From contig JBBCBC010000017.1 in NCBI GenBank assembly GCA_037126765.1, positions 26,527,916 through 26,591,915 on the forward strand: DNA of 64,000 bases, read 5' to 3'. This stretch comes from Stenogyne calaminthoides. Lineage: Eukaryota > Streptophyta > Magnoliopsida > Lamiales > Lamiaceae. The notes below the pieces were generated by a model. That model was not told where the DNA came from. It made no database searches and worked only from the letters and a program-made list of their open reading frames with translations. The translations under genes were made by a program, and so were the position numbers. This document shows positions 57,801-64,000 of the stretch, one piece after another (within the stretch, counting starts at the first letter, position 1; every line of letters starts with the position of its first letter).

Positions 57801-57895
57801 ATGTGTTGTAGCCTAGTGGTTCAGGTTTGTTGCTAATGAATTTGGTTATAGGTTCGATTCCTATTGAACACATAATTTTTTTTTTGTCAAATTTT
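57801..57895 (+). mobile_element. tRNA-derived SINE-like sequence
   Basis: A-box-like TAGCCTAGTGG (57809-57819) and a perfect B box GGTTCGATTCC (57851-57861) are 31 bases apart, a pol III promoter arrangement, and a T-run follows (57876-57885). No cloverleaf with intact stems was seen, so a SINE is favoured over a tRNA gene. Boundaries are approximate and no target duplication was found. Confidence 0.65.
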
Positions 57896-58310
57896 TGTGT
57901 GTTACTACATCTATGTATAAGTGTTAATACATTGTTATATTGAAAAAACTTCATATCTTACGTAACACGTAATAAAACATATCGTAACACATAAATATTC
58001 ATAAGGTAACATGGGTCACAAGGTAATACATTATTGTTCATATGGTAACACATGAGTATTCGCATAGTATTACAACGGTATATGAACAGTGTTACATATT
58101 ACTAAAAAAAACATGTGTTACTACATGAACAAAAAGTGTTACCATATGAAGAAAAACGTGTTACCACATAAACAAAACCAGAACAAACGCGAAAAGAAAT
58201 TCACAGTCCAAAATTAAAGATTTACATAACAACTTGATGTGTTGCTACATGAACAAAAGAGTGTTACCCTATGAGCAAAAGAGTGTTACTACATGAACAA
58301 AAACCAGTAC
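57896..58310. repeat. Degenerate GTGTTACTACATGAAC repeats
   Basis: Many imperfect copies of GTGTTAC(T/C)A(C/T)ATGAACAAAA about 20-30 bases apart in both orientations (GTAACAC also occurs). Similar GTGTTACTATA/GTAACACA motifs recur at about 60780-61130. No coding potential. Confidence 0.65.
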
Positions 58311-58739
58311 AAACGTGAAAAAAATCATCAGTCTAAAATTACAGATTTACAGAACAGCGTGAAAAGAGTGCAGAAGGATTTGAGAGACTGCTTTACAAAA
58401 TCATAGGGAATCACCTGTAAATTTGTGGGGATGAGAAAATTGAAGAAAACAAATAGAATATGAAAGAGAAAGAGAAAAGGAAGAACAAAAGAAGAAGAGG
58501 AAAAATCTAGAGACGCACCACCATTAAAATCAACGGCGATCTGGTCGCGTTTGTTGCAACGCGAGAAGAGGAAGAAGAAGAAATATGCCCTGAGACTGCG
58601 CGAGCGAGAAGATGAAGAAGGAAACCCATTAACCTGCCAGCAATCTACCCTAACCCGGCCTGTAATGTGACCCGCGAAAAAAAAAAACAAATTGCACATA
58701 TCACTTGTATGCAATATTGCATACAAATTTTTGTCTTGA
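58311..58739. other. Intergenic stretch, purine-rich
   Basis: A GAAGAGGAAGAAGAAGAAAT-like purine tract (58440-58620) makes long but unconvincing reading frames on the minus strand. Nothing recognisable. Confidence 0.5.
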
Positions 58740-59427
58740 AGATTATAGAAAATTTTATTTTACTTTAACTATAGATATTGCACCAGAAAATGGTCGGGAG
58801 GGCCTATAAGTCTTGCATTAAAAATGAATATTGAACCTATTTTTCTTAAAAAAAACTAAAACTTCGAAGAAAGAAGCAGCATAAAGAAAATATACATATT
58901 GATATTGATACACAATCTGGTGAAGATTCTTTTTGAACTAATTATTTTATTATTGCATTAGAAAGTAGATTTTAACAATTGTAAATGTATGATATACATT
59001 TTGGTTACTTTTTTATTCAAATAAATTCAGATGAGTTATTTTTCGAACTAAAAGTGTTACAAGTGACTTTATCAGCTGAATAAAATACGGCATTTGAAAT
59101 TCTTGAATGTTTAAATACTTTTTGAATTGTTATCCTAATGTCTTGATTGCATATAAAAAATTATTGACTATACATGTGATTGTATCGTATGTAGAAAGAA
59201 GTTTCTCTAAATTAAAATTATTAAAAACGTACTTAGGGTCAAACTATATATGTCATGAATTAACAACTTTATGTAAATATATATATTTTTTTGCATATGC
59301 AAATTGCTTATATTATTTACTATTATCACAAGGGGTCATTTTTTTGGTTCGCCATAGCCTAGAAAATTTCAGGACCGACACTACATGTGAATTCTACACA
59401 CATGAAACTCTGTTGAACTCCACCTGA
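58740..59427 (+). pseudogene. hAT transposase C-terminal relic
   Basis: The frame from 59107 to 59427 reads YPNVLIAYKKLLTIHVIVSY, VERSFSKLKLLKTYLG and CHELTTL. This is the hAT dimerisation domain of TTF-type zinc-finger transposases, whose hallmark is the ERSFSKLKLIK block. Upstream (58740-59106) decayed sequence such as FEILECL fits the preceding part of the family but carries stops. The N-terminal zinc finger and catalytic regions are absent. Non-functional. Confidence 0.72.
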
Positions 59428-60010
59428 AAAATTCCTGCAAATCAAGTTGCATAAGTTGTTTTACCTTTATAAACATTACGTCGAACTGTGAGCATTAATC
59501 GGGACACATTTGTTTTTCGAGCAAAGGGATCACCCTTGACTCGACTCGGCGAGTTCTCTATTTGTAGCTTTTTCCGTTTCTACCAAAATTGAAAAGCTTA
59601 CTGATTCTGGAAAACAGCTCAAAGGTGAAAACTTACTGCTCTGGGAAGTATTAATTTCATCACTGTAAAATGTTAGTTATAATATTTTTCAGTTTTTTGT
59701 TTTCCATTTTTTATTTCCGTCATCTTATAAGTCATCCTTTGGGCAAAGTATATAAACCAACATTAATAAATGTCTTGTGTGTACTATCAAAAGAATATTA
59801 ATAATATAAGATATATAAACGCAAAAAAGAAGATTATTAATTTATAGGCAACCAATATGATTTGGTCTCATGGACATTCTGCACAGGTAAAACAAGCAGC
59901 CCAGCTTCAAGCTAAACTTTTTTGTTTTATTCTTGAAAAAGAAGCACATTTTTGTATAAGATATATACACGGGCCCACCATGTACAGGCTAGACAGAGTT
60001 CTATGGAGGA
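59428..60010. other. AT-rich intergenic DNA
   Basis: No gene seen. A CTCGACTCGGCGAGTT palindromic stretch is present near 59538-59553. Confidence 0.45.
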
Positions 60011-60092
60011 GGTGGCAGTAGCAGTTTATTTTGAGCAATTAAATTAATAAAGGTGGTAGTAACAGTTTATTTTGAACAATTAAATTAATTAA
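60011..60092. repeat. 41-bp tandem duplication
   Basis: Unit 60011-60051 is repeated at 60052-60092 with a few changes (shared core CAGTTTATTTTGA(G/A)CAATTA). Confidence 0.8.
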
Positions 60093-61313
60093 ATATCTAA
60101 AATTGAAATCTACAATACATATTCATATAACTGAATAATAAAAAGATACAATATGAACAAGTTTCACATGAAAATATCTACAAAAATAGATCATATAATT
60201 AAAGAAATACAAAATGCAAAATATATTTAAAATATATTAATTGTGATAATGGAATGATATAACTTATTACTATAAAAAATTATTACTCGAAATACGAAAA
60301 AATGTGACTTATATAAAAAAAAAATTACTTATGATAATTAAAAGTATAACTTAATATTTAAAAAAATATAAATAGTAATAATTAAAAAATTAAATCTGTA
60401 AATATGGAAGCAAGTCTCATAGTAGACCCGCTCAAGCCTTAATTATAAATTCACAAAGGGATTCGAAATCTTGAAATATATATCTTTTCTTCAATGAATA
60501 AAAATAAAATTGAACAGGTTTTCGAAGAACTATCTTGTTGCGGTGATACTTATAAAATTAATTATAATATTTTAGCAAATTTTTATATAAAATATTTTAT
60601 GAATTTAAAATTCGTAAAAAATAACTTATAGGTCATAATGAGAAACAGATAAATATAGAGTAAAAATTTACGGATTATGTGTGAATTGAATTAAGTTAAA
60701 TAGAACTTTTTAATAAAATTCATGCAAAAGCAGAACAATAAAACTCGTTCCGAGATCTGTGTTATTATAAAGGCAAACATGTGTTAGTGTAAGTACATGT
60801 ATGTGTCATTATAAGAACAAATAACACATAACTAATATTTAAGTATGCATATATATCTATAAGATATTGAAAATTGTGTTACTGTACACACAGAAATGTG
60901 TTACTATAAAGATAAATGTGTGCTACTGTACAAAACAACAATCCCTCTATTTTTCTTCTGGTTTTTATCTTCTTCTTTCTCTGACTAGTGACCAACAATT
61001 TTAAGTAAAGACTCAGATCACCAGATTACATCATTAAATTAGTAAAAATATCTTATTTCACCATCACGTAGTAACACATAATTGTCCTTACAGTAACACA
61101 TATTTGTTTTATAGTAACATAGATTGAGAGCCAATTTTTCTATTTTTTCTTTACGCGAATTTTAAGAAAATATCTGTTTGACCAGGTTCGACCCGCATAA
61201 AATCCGTGAATTTTCAACTGCTTCACATTTAAACTTATACTTCAAAACATTTCACAGGAAAGCCACTTTTAACAATTTATACTTAAAGAGCTACTTCTTC
61301 CCATTTAAAAATC
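60093..61313. other. AT-rich intergenic DNA with GTGTTAC motifs
   Basis: No gene. About ten scattered GTGTTACT/GTAACACA motifs lie between 60770 and 61130, like those at 57896-58310. Confidence 0.5.
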
Positions 61314-61480
61314 TTAATACTATATATTGGTAAACCTGATTCAGTTTATGTGGCAAAATCACGTCTGTCTGCACAAAGCCCAATTCAACCAGATTATTTC
61401 GTTTCAAAATCGTGCACTCTCATTAAAATTTATTTAAGTTAAATTTTTAATATATCTAATTAAATTAAATCTTTTATTTT
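61314..61480 (+). repeat. Duplicated block, copy 1
   Basis: Shares CTATATATTGGTAAAC, TTATGTGGC and GTGCACTCTCATTAAAA in the same order with 63638-63780, 2.32 kb downstream. Both copies lie upstream of the ATTCATAA(C/T)GATTCTT array start. Confidence 0.75.
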
Positions 61481-61749
61481 ATCATATTTATTTATAAAGA
61501 TACGAGCGTGTTTATCTATTGAATATTGCAGATGAGAGAGACTAATAGCCAAGGTTGGTCGCTTCTTCATAAACTCTTATAATATCTATGTTCAGCTCAA
61601 TCTGATGGAATTTTACATGATTCAAATCATTTGCTTTGCTTTGAAAATTTGAATCTGTGTTTATTCAATTGCTTTATGCACAATGGCTTTTCTTTTGTCA
61701 TTTATATAAAACTTTTTGGCCCTTTATTCACGCTCTATGTAGGGTTTTT

Positions 61750-62790
61750 TTTATTCATAACGATTCTTCTAATTTAATGACTTTGTTAGTTAATCTTATT
61801 TCATTTTATATATTATAGGAAGTATATTGATTTTTCTAATTTGAAGAATTTTTTAATTTGATTTTATTTTGTATATTGCAGGAAGTATTAAGATAAGTAA
61901 TTTGAGTTCTAAATTGGTCATGAATCTTTTTTTCTATTCATAATGATTCTTCTAATTTGATGAATTTATTAATCTGATTTTGTTTTGTATATTGCATTGA
62001 TCATTGAGGTAAGTAATTTAAGTTATAAATTGATTATGAATATATATATTAAATAGTGATTCTTCTAATTTAATGTATTTGTTAATCTGATTTTATTTTA
62101 TATATTGCAGGGAGTATAGTGGTTCTTCTAATTTGATGAATTTTTACTTTGATTTTGTTTTGTATATTGCAGAAAGTAACATGCAAGTAAATTGAGTTCT
62201 GAATTGGTCATGAATGAGTTTCTTCTTTTCTATTCATATCAATTATTTTAATTTGATGAATTTGTCAATCTGATTTTGTTTTATAAATTGGATAGAGTAT
62301 TGAGGTAAGTAATTTGAGTTCTAAATTGGTTATGAATGTTTATTGCAATTTTGTAATTAAATTAAGAGGCACACTTGCATGAGATCGTCTCACGGTGAGA
62401 CGGGGCATAAGTTGGGCATTGACGCTTTAACACTTTGGGGGAGGATGTAATTTGTGTTAGGTGTACTCCGTCTCATGCATGAGACCGTCTCATATGAGCT
62501 TTTGTCTTAAATTAATGATGTTGTTTTGTATATTGTAGAGAGTATTGAGGTAAGTAATTTGAGTTCTGAATTAGTTATGAATCGGTTTCTTCTTTTCTGT
62601 TCATAACGATTCTTCTAATTTGATGAATTTTTTATTTGATTTTGTTTTGTATATTGCAGGGATTATTGGGGTAAGTAATTTGTTTTCTGAATTTATTACA
62701 AATGGATTTCTTCTTTTCTATTTCTAATTTGATCAATTTATTAATTTAATTTTGTTTTGTATATTGCAGGGAGTATTGAGATAAAAAAAT
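61750..62790 (+). repeat. Array of about 115-bp units with splice-site-like junctions
   Basis: About eight or nine diverged units of the form ATTCTTCTAATTTGATGAAT, then TTTTGTTTTGTATATTGCAG, GGAGTATTGAG and GTAAGTAATTTGAG. A MITE (62366-62506) interrupts it. Each unit places a branch/pyrimidine-like tract and TTGCAG 11 bases before GTAAGT. The array resumes at about 63965 and runs off the window. Confidence 0.8.
62366..62506. mobile_element. Small MITE (141 bp) with 9-bp target duplication
   Basis: Exact TTAAATTAA is at 62357-62365 and 62507-62515. The ends are imperfect inverted repeats built on GAGACGGTCTCATG-type sequence (CATGAGATCGTCTCACGG at left, CATGCATGAGACCGTCTC at right). The 9-bp duplication suggests the Mutator superfamily. 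It splits one unit of the 115-bp array. Confidence 0.8.
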
Positions 62791-63139
62791 TGATGCACTA
62801 CGGTTTTATGCTAGCTTTTCCCTTTTATTATGCATCAAAAAGAAGATTTAAAGAAGATTTTCCGTACGTAAATCTCGACAAATCTCAAGTTCTAACATTT
62901 CGATATTTTAATATATTAAAATGAGTGGGTCTCTTGTGCATCCAAGTGCACTGACTCATTAAAACAATACTTGATCAATTAAATATATTAGACATGTTCT
63001 GTGGATATATGGGTAGGGTTGGGGCGAGTGCACGGATCTTAGATCCGTGCACCAGTTGCACATGAGACTTTGTCTATTAAAATATATGTATATCAATGAG
63101 ATAGTAATCATATATATCTACGTAAAATTTAATATATAC

Positions 63140-63170
<31 letters not shown>

Positions 63171-63308
63171 TTACCAAATTTTACCAAATTTTTTTATACA
63201 GGCCAAATATATATTTACATATCTTTGAAAACAAGTCTACATTATTTACTAACTATTTATTAAGAAATATATATTAATTGTACTAAATAATATCTACACA
63301 ATATTTCT

Positions 63309-63339
<31 letters not shown>

Positions 63340-63640
63340 CTAATAATATCTTTGTATAGAATTTATTTGAAGCATCTCAATTAATTTGTACAAAGCTCGA
63401 CAAAGAAAATTGCAACAACAGACAACGTTTGTTATAGAGCAGTGCCACGGGATTTGTATATGCTCTGTATGAGTTTTAATTGATTGGGAAATTCTGCATG
63501 GGATATGGCATGGAATTGTAACTACATGCTTTGTAGTATATGAGTTTTAATTGGTCCGTCTGTTTTGAGTCAAATAAGTATTCTTTTTAATTATCTTTTC
63601 CTTTTTAATTTTTTATTTTAATTTAAATATAATGTCAATA
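62791..63640. other. AT-rich tail with palindrome and TA microsatellites
   Basis: A perfect 12-bp-arm palindrome GTGCACGGATCT / AGATCCGTGCAC around one T is at 63028-63052. (TA)n runs are at 63141-63172 and 63311-63339. No gene seen. Confidence 0.7.
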
Positions 63641-63780
63641 ATCTTAATTACTATATATTGGTAAACTTGATTTAGCTTATGTGGCGACCACATTATTTTG
63701 TTTCAAAATTGTGCACTCTCATTAAAAGTTATTTAAGTTAAATTTTTTTATCTATTTAATTAAATTAAGTCTTAAATTTT
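63638..63780 (+). repeat. Duplicated block, copy 2
   Basis: Counterpart of 61314-61480, with a local tandem copy of AATTAAGTCTTAAATTTTT (about 63765-63801). From about 63965 the sequence matches the start of the 115-bp array again. Confidence 0.75.
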
Positions 63781-64000
63781 TTAATTAAATTAAGTCTTAA
63801 ATTTTTATATCATATCCTCACATGAAAACGATAGGGTTTGGGACAATAGGTTTTGAGACCTTGACTCACCAGAATCTCATACATATGCCTTGAAGAATTT
63901 CTATGATAAATCAAATTACATAATTTAACATTCCAAAGAAATTTGGTAAGCTGCAATCAAATCGTCTTAGTTTATTCATAATGATTCTTTTAATTTGATG

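Noticed and set aside
57809..57861. Functional tRNA gene
   Set aside because: A- and B-box-like motifs are present but I could not form acceptor and anticodon stems; a SINE explains the T-rich end better.
58328..58726. 132-codon minus-strand frame rich in Phe and Ser
   Set aside because: It comes from a low-complexity purine tract; no domain, no start context, no relative recognised.

Overview
This window looks like a repeat-dense, AT-rich stretch of a plant nuclear genome, most likely a eudicot (no sequence here names the species). The reasons are: plant-type Ty1/copia elements whose primer-binding site matches initiator-Met tRNA, a FAR1/MULE-type transposase relic, hAT-type non-autonomous elements, a tRNA-derived SINE, a plant DUF4283/CCHC protein relic, and one small GC-rich ORF of a plant-specific type with a strong Kozak context. 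Almost everything is transposable-element sequence inserted into older transposable-element sequence. No bacterial-type operon, rRNA or canonical tRNA gene was seen.

Layout. 1-4372: 3' end of SIRE-like copia element I, inserted in a DUF4283/CCHC relic (4373-5220). 5608-9730 (minus): FAR1/MULE transposase pseudogene split by a solo LTR (6764-8347). 10476-11012: CAF1 deadenylase pseudogene. 11025-25099: SIRE-like element II, complete with 5-bp target duplications AGAAT. 25149-28455: hAT-like element holding a solo LTR (25184-27543) that itself holds an inverted solo LTR (25575-26753). 29035-31097: second, longer DUF4283/CCHC relic. 31319-38200: a 43-bp satellite split by a hAT-like element (31500-38014) that carries three solo LTRs, two of them in inverted orientation. 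38200-42300: AT-rich intergenic DNA with the only likely host gene (39735-40022, minus) and a long-TIR MITE. 42306-56221: SIRE-like element III with target duplications GAAGG. 56231-57790: truncated LTR element, then a SINE, a hAT relic (58740-59427), minisatellites, and an array of about 115-bp units with splice-site-like signals (61750-62790).

How the parts work together. The three SIRE-like elements share one plan: long LTR, primer-binding site, long gag with a zinc knuckle, pol in the order PR-IN-RT-RH, a third coding region of about 3.6 kb, polypurine tract, LTR. All are broken by nonsense changes and frameshifts; element III has also lost the RT core. Products would have made virus-like particles, copied RNA to DNA and integrated it. 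The third region's product is charged and coiled-coil rich, with no visible signal peptide or membrane segment, so the usual label 'envelope-like' is not supported by what can be read. Ten LTRs from several related families share a stem-loop near the R/U5 region, and the three long elements add a double CACGTG hairpin just before the LTR end.

Limits. Coordinates of LTR ends, target duplications, PBS and motifs were read directly. Family names rest on motif recognition without database search. Element III and a few other patches show a systematic loss of CTG/CAG trinucleotides that may be sequencing error rather than biology, so breaks called there are uncertain.
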